DNA of 47,613 nucleotides from Ilumatobacteraceae bacterium (GTDB lineage: Bacteria; Actinomycetota; Acidimicrobiia; Acidimicrobiales; Ilumatobacteraceae): positions 1 through 47,613 of the forward strand of contig JAHEKY010000012.1 in the NCBI GenBank assembly GCA_024644465.1, given 5' to 3'. Position numbers and translations under genes: made by a program. Below the pieces are notes generated by a model. That model was not told the DNA's origin, made no database searches, and saw nothing but the letters and a program-made list of their open reading frames with translations. How positions within the stretch are numbered: position 1 is the first letter of the stretch; each line of letters starts with the position of its first letter. Shown piece after piece: positions 31,470-40,399 of this stretch.

Positions 31470-31994
31470 GTGACGACCGCACCGCATTTCGGATCCGAGC
31501 ACGACGGGGACCACCCCGAGCGGGAGGACGAGTGGTCGAGGCTGCGCTCGAAGCACCTGCGGCCGCCGGGCGAGCGCCCGGCGTCGAGCGCTCGCGGCGT
31601 GCACCACCAGGCGCTGATCTCCAGTGACGTCGAGCGGACGATCGCGTTCTATCAGGACGTGCTGGAGTTCCCGTTGACCGAACTGTTCGAGAACCGCGAC
31701 TACACCGGCTCGACGCACTTCTTCTTCGACATCGGCAACGGCAATGCGCTTGCGTTCTTCGACTTTCCCGGCCTCGGCCTGAACGAGTACGCGGAGGTCC
31801 TCGGCGGCCACCACCACCTCGCGATCTCCGTCCCGCCCGACACGTGGGACCGGTTGCGCGGGAAGCTCGAAGCCGCCGGTGTCGAGACCTTCGTCGTCGG
31901 CGGGACGTCGGTCTACTTCGCGGGCCCCGACGGTGAGCGCCTGGAGCTGATCAAGGACCCGCTCGGCGAGATGTACGGGATGACCGTCCTCTAG
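31470..31994 (+). CDS. VOC (glyoxalase/dioxygenase fold) family protein
   Basis: 174 residues with one VOC domain after a charged N-terminal tail of about 40 residues (EHDGDHPEREDEWSRLRSKHLRPPGERP). The domain begins VHHQALISSDVERTIAFYQDVLEFPL, with metal-ligand His candidates there and in EVLGGHHHLAISV, and a Glu in DGERLELIKDP. Metal-dependent lyase, isomerase or dioxygenase; reaction unknown. GTG 31470 is chosen because a CACACT hexamer sits 6 nt before it and upstream sequence is not family-like. Confidence 0.82.
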   Translation: MTTAPHFGSEHDGDHPEREDEWSRLRSKHLRPPGERPASSARGVHHQALISSDVERTIAFYQDVLEFPLTELFENRDYTGSTHFFFDIGNGNALAFFDFPGLGLNEYAEVLGGHHHLAISVPPDTWDRLRGKLEAAGVETFVVGGTSVYFAGPDGERLELIKDPLGEMYGMTVL

Positions 31995-32011
31995 AGGCGG
32001 TCACGGAAGGG

Positions 32012-32866
32012 TCACGGAAGGTCGTAGCCGTTGCGCGGCACGGCGACGGTCGTGGCGACCAGCGTCCCGGTCGCCGTCCCCGCCGAGACCGAGGGGTGTG
32101 AGTCCTTGCACGTCAGCGCGAACAGCCGATCGCCGTCGGGTCCTCCGAGCATGCACGCGTACGTGTGGTCGTCGGTCGGGAGCCGGTCCGTGACCTCGCC
32201 GCCCTCCCGGACCCGTACGACCTGTCTGCCGATCGCGTCTGCGTACCAGATCGCGCCGTCGGCATCGATCGTGCAGCCGTCCGGCGCGGTGCCCGGAACG
32301 GTGGCCCAGACCCGGGCGTTCGAGAGTGATGCGTCATCGCCGATGTCATACGCCGTGAACTGCCCGCCGAACGATTCGCCGACGATCAGCGTCGTGCCGT
32401 CGTTCGTGATGACCGAGCCGTTCGGGAACAGCAGGCTGTCGGCGGCGACCTCGACCGCGCCGTCCGGGCGGACGAGCGCGAGCTTTGCCGCCGCGAACTC
32501 CTCTCCGCCTTCCATGTCGAAGCCGAAGTTGCCGACGTACGCGTTCCCGGCCCTGTCGACGACCATGTCGTTGCAGTGGCCCGTCGCGATTCCGGACAGG
32601 TCGGCGTGGGTGACGATGCTGCCGTCGGGCTCGACGCGCATCACCGACCGGTCGAGCATCGAGACGAACAGCAGGCGGCCGTCGGGCAGCCAACCGAGGC
32701 CGGACGGCCGGCCGCCACCGGGATGCTCGACCTCGATTCGCCGCGTGCGGTCGTCGCCGACGGAGGAGATCGTGTGCTGGTGGAAGTCGCTGAACCACAA
32801 CCGGCCGTCGTGCCAGCGTGGCCCCTCGCCGAAGTCGATGCCGGTGAGGATCGTTTCCCAGGTCAT
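32012..32866 (-). CDS. SMP-30/gluconolactonase-like protein
   Basis: 284-residue six-bladed beta-propeller lactonase. FGEGPRWHDGRLWFSDF supplies the first metal Glu, PSGLGWLPDGRLLFVSM a blade repeat, TGHCNDMVVDRAGNAYVGNFG the metal Asn, and PDGCTIDADGAIWYAD the metal Asp; these match the SMP-30 calcium or zinc site. Hydrolyses sugar lactones or related esters. Starts at ATG 32866, 28 nt after the GFA gene stop, so both may be one transcript. Confidence 0.88.
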   Translation of the reverse strand: MTWETILTGIDFGEGPRWHDGRLWFSDFHQHTISSVGDDRTRRIEVEHPGGGRPSGLGWLPDGRLLFVSMLDRSVMRVEPDGSIVTHADLSGIATGHCNDMVVDRAGNAYVGNFGFDMEGGEEFAAAKLALVRPDGAVEVAADSLLFPNGSVITNDGTTLIVGESFGGQFTAYDIGDDASLSNARVWATVPGTAPDGCTIDADGAIWYADAIGRQVVRVREGGEVTDRLPTDDHTYACMLGGPDGDRLFALTCKDSHPSVSAGTATGTLVATTVAVPRNGYDLP

Positions 32867-32894
32867 CCCGTGCACGGTAACGAACGCGAGGTGC

Positions 32895-33305
32895 TCAGCG
32901 ATCGGTTGAGCGTTCGATCGTGGGGTCGAGCGGCGTGTGTGGGGCGGCATCGTCCGCGAACCAGATCGCGGTCGTGTGCAGGCTGGGTGCTGCGTCGAGG
33001 GTGCCCGCACAGATCGAGATCCGCGGCGGGTCGTCGCCCTGGTCGACGACGCGCCACAACAGCGACGAACCGCACCGGTTGCAGAACCCGTATGCGACGT
33101 TCGGATCGTCGTCCGGCGAGTACCACGTGAGCGTCGCGCCGGCGTCGAAGGTGACGTCGCCCAGTAGCGCGCCGGTTGCCGCCATGAAGTTGCCGGTGAC
33201 CTTCTGGCATCGTCGGCAGTGGCACTGCCAGACATCGCGCAACCGACCTTCGACCCGGTATCGGATCGCGCCGCAGAGACAGCTTCCCGTCGCGATGTCG
33301 GCCAT
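32895..33305 (-). CDS. GFA (CENP-V/GFA domain) family zinc protein
   Basis: 136 residues. The fold binds zinc through GSCLCGAIRY (Cys9, Cys11), WQCHCRRCQ (Cys28, 30, 33) and GFCNRCGSS. Family members include glutathione-dependent formaldehyde-activating enzymes, but in actinobacteria, which lack glutathione, the role is unclear. ATG 33305 start; a GACACT hexamer sits 6 nt upstream. Divergent from the GYD-domain gene. Confidence 0.87.
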   Translation of the reverse strand: MADIATGSCLCGAIRYRVEGRLRDVWQCHCRRCQKVTGNFMAATGALLGDVTFDAGATLTWYSPDDDPNVAYGFCNRCGSSLLWRVVDQGDDPPRISICAGTLDAAPSLHTTAIWFADDAAPHTPLDPTIERSTDR

Positions 33306-33426
33306 CGGCCCAGTGTCGCATCGTCGCCGCACTACCACGCGACGTGGCGTCGGAAATCGGGTTCGAGCCGCACTGGTACGGTTGATCGACTGCCCATCGG
33401 GGTCGTCACCCAAGGAGGGATCGATC

Positions 33427-33747
33427 ATGTCCAAGTACCTGGTCAGAGGAAACTACGTCGGCGACGGGGTGAAGGGATTGATGCAGGAGGGTGGCACGAA
33501 GCGCCTCGCCGCCGCGACTGCTGCCATCGAATCGGTCGGCGGATCCGTCGACTGCTTCTACTACGCGTTCGGCGACACCGACGTGTTCGGGATCTGTGAC
33601 TTCCCCGACGACGCGAGCGCGGCAGCGGTGTCCCTGATGATCAGCGCGAGCGGCGCCGTCGAGGTCTCGCTGACCCCGCTGCTGACCGTCGAGGACCTCG
33701 ACGCCGCCGCCGCGAAGACACCGTCGTACCGGCCGCCGGGCGGCTGA
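33427..33747 (+). CDS. GYD domain protein
   Basis: 106-residue protein of the GYD family: MSKYLVRGNYVGDGVKGLMQEGG, VGGSVDCFYYAFGDTDVFGICDFPDD and SLTPLLTVEDLDAA. Ferredoxin-like fold, function unknown; seen widely in environmental bacteria. A strong AAGGAGGG ribosome site precedes the ATG, unlike many neighbours with leaderless-type starts. Confidence 0.87.
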   Translation: MSKYLVRGNYVGDGVKGLMQEGGTKRLAAATAAIESVGGSVDCFYYAFGDTDVFGICDFPDDASAAAVSLMISASGAVEVSLTPLLTVEDLDAAAAKTPSYRPPGG

Positions 33748-33776
33748 TCCGCTCGTGGCGGGCTCATGCCGCGAAG

Positions 33777-33782
33777 TAGGTT
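33777..33782 (+). promoter_or_regulatory. Leaderless-type -10 element for LLM gene
   Basis: TAGGTT exactly 6 nt before ATG 33789. Confidence 0.45.
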
Positions 33783-33788
33783 CGCGGC

Positions 33789-34694
33789 ATGAGAATCGGC
33801 ATCAACGGCTCCGGCCAGCTCGCACGGCCCGACCTCGATCTGATCGTCTCGGACATCGAGGCGACGGAGAGCGCGGGGCTGGCGAGCTATTGGCTCGCGC
33901 AGACTGCGCTCGCCGACTCGCTGTCGATTCTCGCCATCGCGGGCCGGACGACCTCCGCGATCGAACTGGGGACGGCGGTCGTCCCGACGTGGACCCGCCA
34001 TCCCGAAGTGATGGCCGCGGGAGCGCTCACTGCGCAGGCCGCGGCGCAGGGGCGGATCGTGCTCGGCATCGGGCTCGCCCACCAGCCGACGGTCGAGGAC
34101 CGGTGGGGGATGACATGGGAGCGGCCGGTGAAGCACATGTCGGAGTACCTCGCGATCCTCGAGTCGTTGCTCGCGACCGGGTCGGCGAGCCTGCGTGGTG
34201 AGATCTGGTCACTCGAGCTGGAGGGCGCATCGATCGCCCACGACGACCCACCGCTCGTGATGGTCGCCGCGCTCGGTGAGCAGATGTTGAAGATCGCCGG
34301 CCGCCGCACCGACGGCACGATCCTCTGGGGCGTCGGGCCGAAGACGCTCGAACAGCAGATCATGCCGACGATCACCGCGGCAGCAGAATCGGCCGGGCGG
34401 GCCGCGCCGCGCATCGTGTGCAGCCTGCCGGTGTGCGTCACCGACGATCCCGAACCGACCCGCGAGTTCGTCGGCACGATTCTCGCGGGCTACGCGACGC
34501 TGCCGTCCTACCGGGCGATGCTCGACATCGAGGGTGTCCACGGCGTCGAGGACATCAGCCTGATCGGCGACGAGGCGACGGTGCGGGCGGGCATCGATCG
34601 GGTGCGCGCCGCAGGCGCGACCGACTTCACCGCGGCGGTGATCCCGGAGCGCACCGGCCCGCAGCGGACCCTCGATCTGCTGCAGTCACTGTGA
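33789..34694 (+). CDS. LLM-class F420-dependent oxidoreductase
   Basis: 301-residue luciferase-like TIM-barrel oxidoreductase, probably using coenzyme F420. [20 protein letters not shown] at the start, [19 protein letters not shown] (cofactor-binding strand), [11 protein letters not shown] and the [12 protein letters not shown] block match the mycobacterial LLM group. Substrate unknown. Ends 9 nt inside the convergent haloalkane dehalogenase gene. Confidence 0.88.
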   Translation: MRIGINGSGQLARPDLDLIVSDIEATESAGLASYWLAQTALADSLSILAIAGRTTSAIELGTAVVPTWTRHPEVMAAGALTAQAAAQGRIVLGIGLAHQPTVEDRWGMTWERPVKHMSEYLAILESLLATGSASLRGEIWSLELEGASIAHDDPPLVMVAALGEQMLKIAGRRTDGTILWGVGPKTLEQQIMPTITAAAESAGRAAPRIVCSLPVCVTDDPEPTREFVGTILAGYATLPSYRAMLDIEGVHGVEDISLIGDEATVRAGIDRVRAAGATDFTAAVIPERTGPQRTLDLLQSL

Positions 34695-35606
34695 GCTGAT
34701 CCAGGCGGCGATCGCGCCGCCGATCTCGTGGGGGCTGTCCTCCTGGACGAAGTGGGCGCCGGGGACGCGCACCTCGGTCTGGTTCGGCCAGTTCCGGCAG
34801 AACTCCCGCTGCGCACCCGTGAGGATCGCGCCCGGCTCGGCATCGACGAACAGTTTCGGGATGTCGCTGCCGGACATGAAGTCGGCGTAGGCACCGACGA
34901 TCTCGGTCACGTCGGCGGGTTCGCCCTCGATCGGGATCTGCCGCGGCCACGTCAGGGTGGGCCGCCGCCCCTCGCCCGGCTCGGCGAAGGGCCGGCGGTA
35001 CTCGGCGTGTTCGTCCGCGGTCAACCCGCGCAGGATCGCGTTGGGCAGCACCGCCTCGACGAAGAGGTTCTTCTCGATCACCATCTCCTCGCCGGCGTCG
35101 GAGCGGAAACCCTGGAAGATGCCGCGAGCGTTCGGCGGCCAGTCGTCCCACGACGCAACCGGCTGGACGATCGCTTCCATGTAGGCGATGCCGGCGACAC
35201 GGTCGGGATGGCGCACCGTCCAATCGAACCCGAGCGCCGAACCCCAGTCGTGGATGACGAGCACGACCTCGTCGCCGAGGTCGAGTTGGTCGAGCAGCCC
35301 GTCGAGCCACGACCGATGCTCGACGAACGTGTAGGAGTCCGGGCCGCTGTCGTCGAGCTTGTCCGAATCGCCCTGGCCGATCAGGTCCGGCGCGACGCAA
35401 CGTCCGAGAGCAGCGACGTGCGGGATGACGTTGCGCCAGAGGTACGACGACGTCGGGTTGCCGTGGAGGAAGAGGAACGTCCTGCCCGAGCCGTCGACCG
35501 GCCCGGAGTCGTGGTACGCCATCTGCTTCGTCACGCCGGCGACGCTGACGGTGGCGTGCTGCTTCGGCAGCGGCGTGGTGTCGAACGGTGCGTCGGTGGT
35601 GCTCAT
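34686..35606 (-). CDS. Haloalkane dehalogenase, HLD-II type
   Basis: 306-residue alpha/beta hydrolase. [12 protein letters not shown] carries the halide-binding Asn50, [13 protein letters not shown] the nucleophile Asp120 and halide Trp121, the catalytic acid is Glu143 in MEAIVQPV, and the base is His285 in [10 protein letters not shown]. The Asp-His-Glu arrangement is that of the HLD-II group (DhaA, LinB), which hydrolyse halogenated alkanes to alcohols. The native substrate may be a marine halogenated compound, an inference from family members only. Ends overlap the LLM gene. Confidence 0.9.
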   Translation of the reverse strand: MSTTDAPFDTTPLPKQHATVSVAGVTKQMAYHDSGPVDGSGRTFLFLHGNPTSSYLWRNVIPHVAALGRCVAPDLIGQGDSDKLDDSGPDSYTFVEHRSWLDGLLDQLDLGDEVVLVIHDWGSALGFDWTVRHPDRVAGIAYMEAIVQPVASWDDWPPNARGIFQGFRSDAGEEMVIEKNLFVEAVLPNAILRGLTADEHAEYRRPFAEPGEGRRPTLTWPRQIPIEGEPADVTEIVGAYADFMSGSDIPKLFVDAEPGAILTGAQREFCRNWPNQTEVRVPGAHFVQEDSPHEIGGAIAAWISSQ

Positions 35607-35644
35607 CGGGCCAGGTTTGCACGCCGGCCCGGTGACGGTCGCAG

Positions 35645-36502
35645 TCAGGCGGTGCGCATCGTCTCGATCAGCGGGGCGACTCGTTCGACTTCGTTGAGCA
35701 CCTCGTCGCGGGGCCCCTGCGGAAGGATGAAGACCGCGCGGCTGACCCCCGCCTCGGCGAGACCCGTCAGCTTCTCCTCGTCTGCCTTCGACCCGAACAC
35801 CCCGAACTCGATCGTCGCCGGATCACGGCCGATCGCATCGCACGCCTCGACGATCGCCTGCCATCCGCCGAGCGCGTACCGTCCGCCGATCGGCATCCAG
35901 CCGTCGCAGAACTCGGCGATGTGCGCGGCCGTCTTCGGCCCGGCCGCCCCGCCGAGGATGACCGGCGGTCCGCCGGCCTGGGCCGGCTTGGGCCATGCCC
36001 AGCTCGGCTCGATCTGCACGAGTTCGCCGTCGAAGGACGCCTCGTCCTGCGTCCACAGTGCCTTCATCGCGAGCACGTTCTCGCGCAGGAGGGCGCGGCG
36101 CTGGGCGTAGTCCGTTCCGTGCTGGGCCATCTCCTCCTTGTTCCAGCCGTACCCGACGCCGAACAGCATCCGGCCGCCGGACAGCGCGTCGACACTGGCG
36201 ACCTCTTTGGCGGTGTGGATCGGATCGCGCTGGGCGACGAGGCAGATCCCCGTCGCCAGCTTCAGCGTCGACGTGACCGCGGTGCACGCTGCGAGCGCGA
36301 CGAACGGGTCGTATGTGCGCCAGTAGAACTCGGGCAGGGGAGGGGCGCCCTCCCGGCCACCCCACGGTGTCGTGCGGCGCGTGGGGATGTGTGAGTGCTC
36401 GGGGAACCACAGCGACTCGAAGCCGTGCGCCTCGGCTTCGCGTGCCAGCTCGACCGGGTTGATCGTCTGGTCGGTCGGGAAGATCGTCAGGCCGATGTCC
36501 AT
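35645..36502 (-). CDS. LLM-class F420-dependent oxidoreductase
   Basis: 285-residue luciferase-like oxidoreductase of the TIGR03619-like group. [52 protein letters not shown] and [18 protein letters not shown] are characteristic of the F420-binding family. Substrate unknown. TACGGT lies 7 nt before its ATG; it probably has its own promoter. Confidence 0.9.
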   Translation of the reverse strand: MDIGLTIFPTDQTINPVELAREAEAHGFESLWFPEHSHIPTRRTTPWGGREGAPPLPEFYWRTYDPFVALAACTAVTSTLKLATGICLVAQRDPIHTAKEVASVDALSGGRMLFGVGYGWNKEEMAQHGTDYAQRRALLRENVLAMKALWTQDEASFDGELVQIEPSWAWPKPAQAGGPPVILGGAAGPKTAAHIAEFCDGWMPIGGRYALGGWQAIVEACDAIGRDPATIEFGVFGSKADEEKLTGLAEAGVSRAVFILPQGPRDEVLNEVERVAPLIETMRTA

Positions 36503-36509
36503 GCGACCG

Positions 36510-36515
36510 ACCGTA
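36510..36515 (-). promoter_or_regulatory. Leaderless-type -10 element for LLM gene
   Basis: TACGGT, 7 nt before ATG 36502. Confidence 0.45.
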
Positions 36516-36545
36516 GTCGGGGGCGCCCTCGCGTCGTTCGCCCGG

Positions 36546-37373
36546 TCAGATGTTCCCGGCGGCGAGTCGGGCGTCGATCCATTCGACGATCGCGGCGATC
36601 ACCTCGTCGCGTTCGGGCTCGTTCAGGCACTCGTGCCGCAGCCGGGGCCAGAGCTTGCGAGTCACGTTCCGGAGCAGTTCGAGCGGGGCGGATGCCGCCG
36701 GCGGCACGAGCTCGTCCGCGGCGCCGTGCAGGACGTACGTCGGCACCGTGATCCGGTGGAGCGCGGCGGATGTCGACTTCATCGCCGCCATCACGTGACG
36801 GCCGAGCGCGGCCGTCGAGCCGTTGACGCGCAGCGGGTCGTTGTCGTACGCGTCCTGCACCGCCTCGTCGCGCGAGAGAACGCTGCCGTCGAAGTCCGAC
36901 TCGACGTGCAGTTTCGGCGCGACTCTGCTGAGCACCGGCACGGCGAGCCGCTGCCAGCGCGGGATCTCCGCCGTGAGCGCGGGCGCACTGAGTATCGCCA
37001 GATCCGGCTCCGGGCGGTCGCCGACCAGGTACGTCGCCACGATCAGCCCGCCGAGCGAGTGGCCCATCAGGATGACCGGGACGCCGAGGCTGCGGCGCTC
37101 GGCGAGCAGGTCGGCGACATCGACGACGTAGTCCTCGAACGAGTCGACGTGGCCGCGCCGGCCGGCGGTCTGCCCGAATCCGCGTCCGTCGTACGAGAGC
37201 GTGTCGATGCCGGCGTCGGCGAACGCACCACCAACGTGTTCGTACCGACCGGAGTGTTCGCCGATGCCGTGCACGAGCAGCAGTGCGGCGCGCGGGTCGG
37301 CTGCCTTCCAGTGCCGGCGGAGTTGGCGCACCCCGTCGCGCGTCGTTGCGAACTGAGTCGTGGAGGCCGTCAC
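36546..37373 (-). CDS. Monoacylglycerol lipase-like alpha/beta hydrolase
   Basis: 275 residues, serine hydrolase_4 (monoacylglycerol lipase) group. LVHGIGEHSGRYEHV is the oxyanion/HG motif typical of these lipases, ILMGHSLGGLIVATYL the nucleophile elbow (Ser106), HGAADELVPPAAS the Asp and LRHECLNEPERDEV the His. Probably releases fatty acids from monoacylglycerols or related lipids. GTG 37373 is chosen: a TAATGT -10 sits 7 nt upstream and the frame before it is not family-like. Confidence 0.88.
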   Translation of the reverse strand: MTASTTQFATTRDGVRQLRRHWKAADPRAALLLVHGIGEHSGRYEHVGGAFADAGIDTLSYDGRGFGQTAGRRGHVDSFEDYVVDVADLLAERRSLGVPVILMGHSLGGLIVATYLVGDRPEPDLAILSAPALTAEIPRWQRLAVPVLSRVAPKLHVESDFDGSVLSRDEAVQDAYDNDPLRVNGSTAALGRHVMAAMKSTSAALHRITVPTYVLHGAADELVPPAASAPLELLRNVTRKLWPRLRHECLNEPERDEVIAAIVEWIDARLAAGNI

Positions 37374-37380
37374 GGCCCGG

Positions 37381-37386
37381 ACATTA
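37381..37386 (-). promoter_or_regulatory. Leaderless-type -10 element for lipase gene
   Basis: TAATGT, 7 nt before the GTG at 37373. Confidence 0.45.
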
Positions 37387-37536
37387 CCGTTGGTTGCCCT
37401 GCCTGCAGTCGGTGCGGTCGTTCTCGGCGCCGGCGATGCGGGCTCGGGTGGTTGCACGCGAGCACCGCCGTCGCGCCGGAGAACGTCGTGGCGATGTCGG
37501 GGCGACGAGCCGATTCCGGTGTGGGAGAGTGACGTC

Positions 37537-38289
37537 GTGCAGGTTGCGCTGACGCTCTTTCCCGGCGTCTCGGCCGACGAGTGCGAGGCGTTCACACTCG
37601 CGTTCTCACTGCTGCCGGACTGCACCCTCGTGGGCGTCGGCGCGGCCGTCGGGGAGGTCGTCGGCCCCGGCGGGCGGCAGGTGGTGGACGCCACGTTCGC
37701 CGACGTGCTCGCGCCGGACGTCGTGCTCGTGCCGGGCGGGCTGGGCGTCGATCGCACTGCTCACGACGAAGCCGTGCTCGGCTGGCTCCGTCGGGTCGAA
37801 CCGACATGTCAGTGGATGGCTGCCAGTTCGACCGGGACCGTCGTCGTGGCTGCCGCCGGGTTGCTCGCCGACCGGCCCGCCGCGACGCACTGGCTGGCGG
37901 GCCCGATGCTGGCGCAGTACGGCTCGCGGGCTTCGGAGGAGCGGATCGTCGAGGTCGGCCACGTGCTGACCTGCCACGGCCGCATCTCGGCGATGGACGT
38001 CGCGCTGCTGATGATCCTGCGGCTCTACAACCGCGAGACCGCGGCACGGGTGAAGCGGGAGATCGTCGACGGGCACCTCGAAGTCGCGGCGAAGCCGGCG
38101 TCACTCACCGACCGGATGCTCGGCACCCGCTTCGCGCGCTGGCTCCGGCGGGCGGGGGCGGTGCGGGCCCGCCGGCAACCGCGTCCGCGCAACGAGGAGT
38201 TGGTGACATCGGAGTGGATCGAGATGGAGCTCGTCGAGGAGCCCCGCCCGCCTAGCGGCGGAACCAGTCGCCGGAGGCGATCCTCGTGA
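37537..38289 (+). CDS. DJ-1/PfpI family protein lacking the nucleophilic Cys
   Basis: 250 residues with a class I glutamine-amidotransferase-like fold (DJ-1/PfpI, as in GATase1 of AraC-type regulators). VALTLFPGVSADECEAF, DVVLVPGGLGVD and CQWMAASSTGTVVVAAAGLLADRPAATHW align with the family, but the nucleophile elbow normally A-S-x-C-T-G reads AASSTG: Ser98 stands where the Cys should be. A basic C-terminal extension of roughly 75 residues follows the core. Probably a non-catalytic or altered sensor-type member; function unknown. GTG start. Overlaps the convergent gene by 38 nt. Confidence 0.78.
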   Translation: MQVALTLFPGVSADECEAFTLAFSLLPDCTLVGVGAAVGEVVGPGGRQVVDATFADVLAPDVVLVPGGLGVDRTAHDEAVLGWLRRVEPTCQWMAASSTGTVVVAAAGLLADRPAATHWLAGPMLAQYGSRASEERIVEVGHVLTCHGRISAMDVALLMILRLYNRETAARVKREIVDGHLEVAAKPASLTDRMLGTRFARWLRRAGAVRARRQPRPRNEELVTSEWIEMELVEEPRPPSGGTSRRRRSS

Positions 38290-38632
38290 GTTCTAGCCCG
38301 CTGCCGTACTCGTAGGCCCAGGCGACGATGCCCCGGCCGGTCGTGACCATCACCCGTCGGTAGTCGCCGCCGACGGTGTTCTCCTCGTGGTCGAGCGCCG
38401 CGAGACACGCTGCGATCGTCGTCGGTCGCAAGGCGTAGGTCCGCCCGCGAACGGTCCCGGAACCGTCGAACAGCGCCGCCGGGTAGTCGAAACCGGTGTC
38501 GAACACCGCCCCCGCCACCGAGTCGGCCGTGCCGTCGTCGAGCACGAAGGGAGACAGGAGTCGCCACCGCACGTCTCCCGGTCGCAGGGTGCCGTAGACG
38601 AAGAGATGCGTGATCGATTCGCGTCCGGCCAT
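38252..38632 (-). CDS. Gamma-glutamylcyclotransferase-like (AIG2/GGCT) protein
   Basis: 126-residue GGCT-fold protein. HLFVYGTLRPGD (residues about 9-20) is the substrate-binding YGSLxxG-type loop, and an acidic residue in ALDHEENTVGGDYRR is in the position of the catalytic Glu. Could act on gamma-glutamyl or other amide substrates; exact reaction unknown. ATG 38632 start, divergent from the SulP gene by 45 nt. Its 3' end overlaps the DJ-1/PfpI gene. Confidence 0.83.
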   Translation of the reverse strand: MAGRESITHLFVYGTLRPGDVRWRLLSPFVLDDGTADSVAGAVFDTGFDYPAALFDGSGTVRGRTYALRPTTIAACLAALDHEENTVGGDYRRVMVTTGRGIVAWAYEYGSGLELTRIASGDWFRR

Positions 38633-38677
38633 CGCCCACGAGCCTGTCACATCGTGGGGCGGTGCGAGACTGATGCG

Positions 38678-40399
38678 ATGCAGCTTCCGTCCGCCCTGCG
38701 CATGCCCGGTCTGCACCTCGCGAAGCGGTACCAACGGCAATGGCTGCGCGGCGACATCGCGGCCGGTCTCGCGGTGACCGCCCTGATGATCCCGCACGGC
38801 ATGGCGTACGCCGAGCTCGCCGGCGTGCCGGCCGTGACCGGTCTGTACACGACGATCGCCGCCCTGCTCGCCTACGCGCTGTTCGGTCCGTCGCGAGTGC
38901 TGCTGCTCGGTCCGGATTCGTCACTCGCCCCGCTGATCGCGGTCGCGATCGCCGTCGTCGGCAGCGACGGCGACCCGGCGAAGGCGATCGCGACGGCGAG
39001 CGTCCTCGCGTTGTCGACCGGCGTGCTGTGCGTGCTCGCCGGGCTGAGCCGGCTCGGCTCGATCGCGGAGCTGCTGTCTCGTCCCGTGCAACTCGGCTAC
39101 CTGAACGGGTTGGCGATCGTGATGGTGATCAGCCAGCTGCCGAAGCTGTCCGGGTTCTCGGTCGACGGGGACCTGCCGCCCGAACAGATCCGTGGGTTCG
39201 CCACCGGCCTGACCGACGGGCTGGTCAACGCGACCGCGCTGCTGCTCGGGGCGGCCACGCTCGCGACCATCCTGCTCCTGTCCCGCGTATCACGTGCGAT
39301 TCCTGGCGTTCTCGTCGCGGTCGTCGGTGCGATCCTCGCCGTGCGGCTCTTCGATCTCGTCGCCGATGGCGTCGATGTCGTGGGCACGCTGCCGACCGGG
39401 TTCCCCACACCCCGGTGGCCGTCGATCGACGTCGGCCACCTGCCGTCGCTGGCCCTCGCCTCGGTCGGGCTCGCCTGGGTCACCCTGTCTGACACGACCG
39501 CGCTGTCGCGGGGCTTCGCCGTCAAGACCGGCGAGCGGATCGACCCGAACGACGAGATCGTCGCGCTCGGGATGTCGAACCTCGCAGCCGGCGCGTTTCA
39601 GGGCTTTCCGGTGAGCGCGAGCACGAGTCGCACGACGATCGGGCTGGCGAGCGGGGCGAAGAGCCAGTTGGTCGGCGTCATCAGCGCCGTGCTCGTGCTG
39701 CTGCTGCTGATCTTCGGGAGCGCGCTCGTCGAGTTCCTTCCCTCGACCGCGCTGGCGGCGATCGTGATCGCCGCGGCGATCAAGCTGTTCGACGTCGGCC
39801 AGCTCAGGTGGTTGGCAGCGGTTCGCCGGAGCGAGTTCGCCTTGGCGGTCGCCGCGATGATCGCCGTCGTCGGCCTCGGTGTGCTCAACGGGCTCGCGGT
39901 CGCGGTGGTGTTGTCGCTCGCGAACTTCATCCGGCAGGTCTGGCGACCCTACGACGCGGTCCTCGGGCGGGTGACACAGCGCAAGGGGTATCACGACGTC
40001 GGCCGTCATCCCGACGCGCGGCAAGTGCCCGGTCTGGTCATCTTCCGCTTCGATGCGCCGCTGTTCTTCGCCAACGCCGACCACTTCGAGCGGCGGATGC
40101 GCGCGATCATCCGGACGGCGGACGGTCCGGTGCGGCGCGTCGTGATCGCGGCAGAGCCGATCACCGACATCGACACGAGCGCCGCGGTGATGCTCGAAGC
40201 GCTGGTCTCCGAATTGAGTGGGCGGGGGGTCGAACTGGCCTTCGCCGAGTTGAAGGGCCCGGTCAAGGACCGCCTCGTTCGCTACGGGCTCTATGCCGAG
40301 ATCGGGCCCGATCGTTTCCATCCGACGATCGGTTCTGCGGTGAGGAACTTCATCGACGACTACGACGTCGACTGGGTCAACTGGGACGATCGGGTGTGA
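38678..40399 (+). CDS. SulP family anion transporter with STAS domain
   Basis: 573-residue membrane protein. LRGDIAAGLAVTALMIPHGMAYAELAGVPAVTGLYTT is the SulP signature in the first helices, followed by about twelve to fourteen helices, then a cytoplasmic STAS domain (residues about 435-555; VIFRFDAPLFFANADHF and ITDIDTSAAVMLEAL). Transports sulfate, bicarbonate or another anion; substrate not fixed by sequence. GAGACT sits 6 nt before ATG 38678. Ends 23 nt inside the convergent aguA gene. Confidence 0.9.
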   Translation: MQLPSALRMPGLHLAKRYQRQWLRGDIAAGLAVTALMIPHGMAYAELAGVPAVTGLYTTIAALLAYALFGPSRVLLLGPDSSLAPLIAVAIAVVGSDGDPAKAIATASVLALSTGVLCVLAGLSRLGSIAELLSRPVQLGYLNGLAIVMVISQLPKLSGFSVDGDLPPEQIRGFATGLTDGLVNATALLLGAATLATILLLSRVSRAIPGVLVAVVGAILAVRLFDLVADGVDVVGTLPTGFPTPRWPSIDVGHLPSLALASVGLAWVTLSDTTALSRGFAVKTGERIDPNDEIVALGMSNLAAGAFQGFPVSASTSRTTIGLASGAKSQLVGVISAVLVLLLLIFGSALVEFLPSTALAAIVIAAAIKLFDVGQLRWLAAVRRSEFALAVAAMIAVVGLGVLNGLAVAVVLSLANFIRQVWRPYDAVLGRVTQRKGYHDVGRHPDARQVPGLVIFRFDAPLFFANADHFERRMRAIIRTADGPVRRVVIAAEPITDIDTSAAVMLEALVSELSGRGVELAFAELKGPVKDRLVRYGLYAEIGPDRFHPTIGSAVRNFIDDYDVDWVNWDDRV

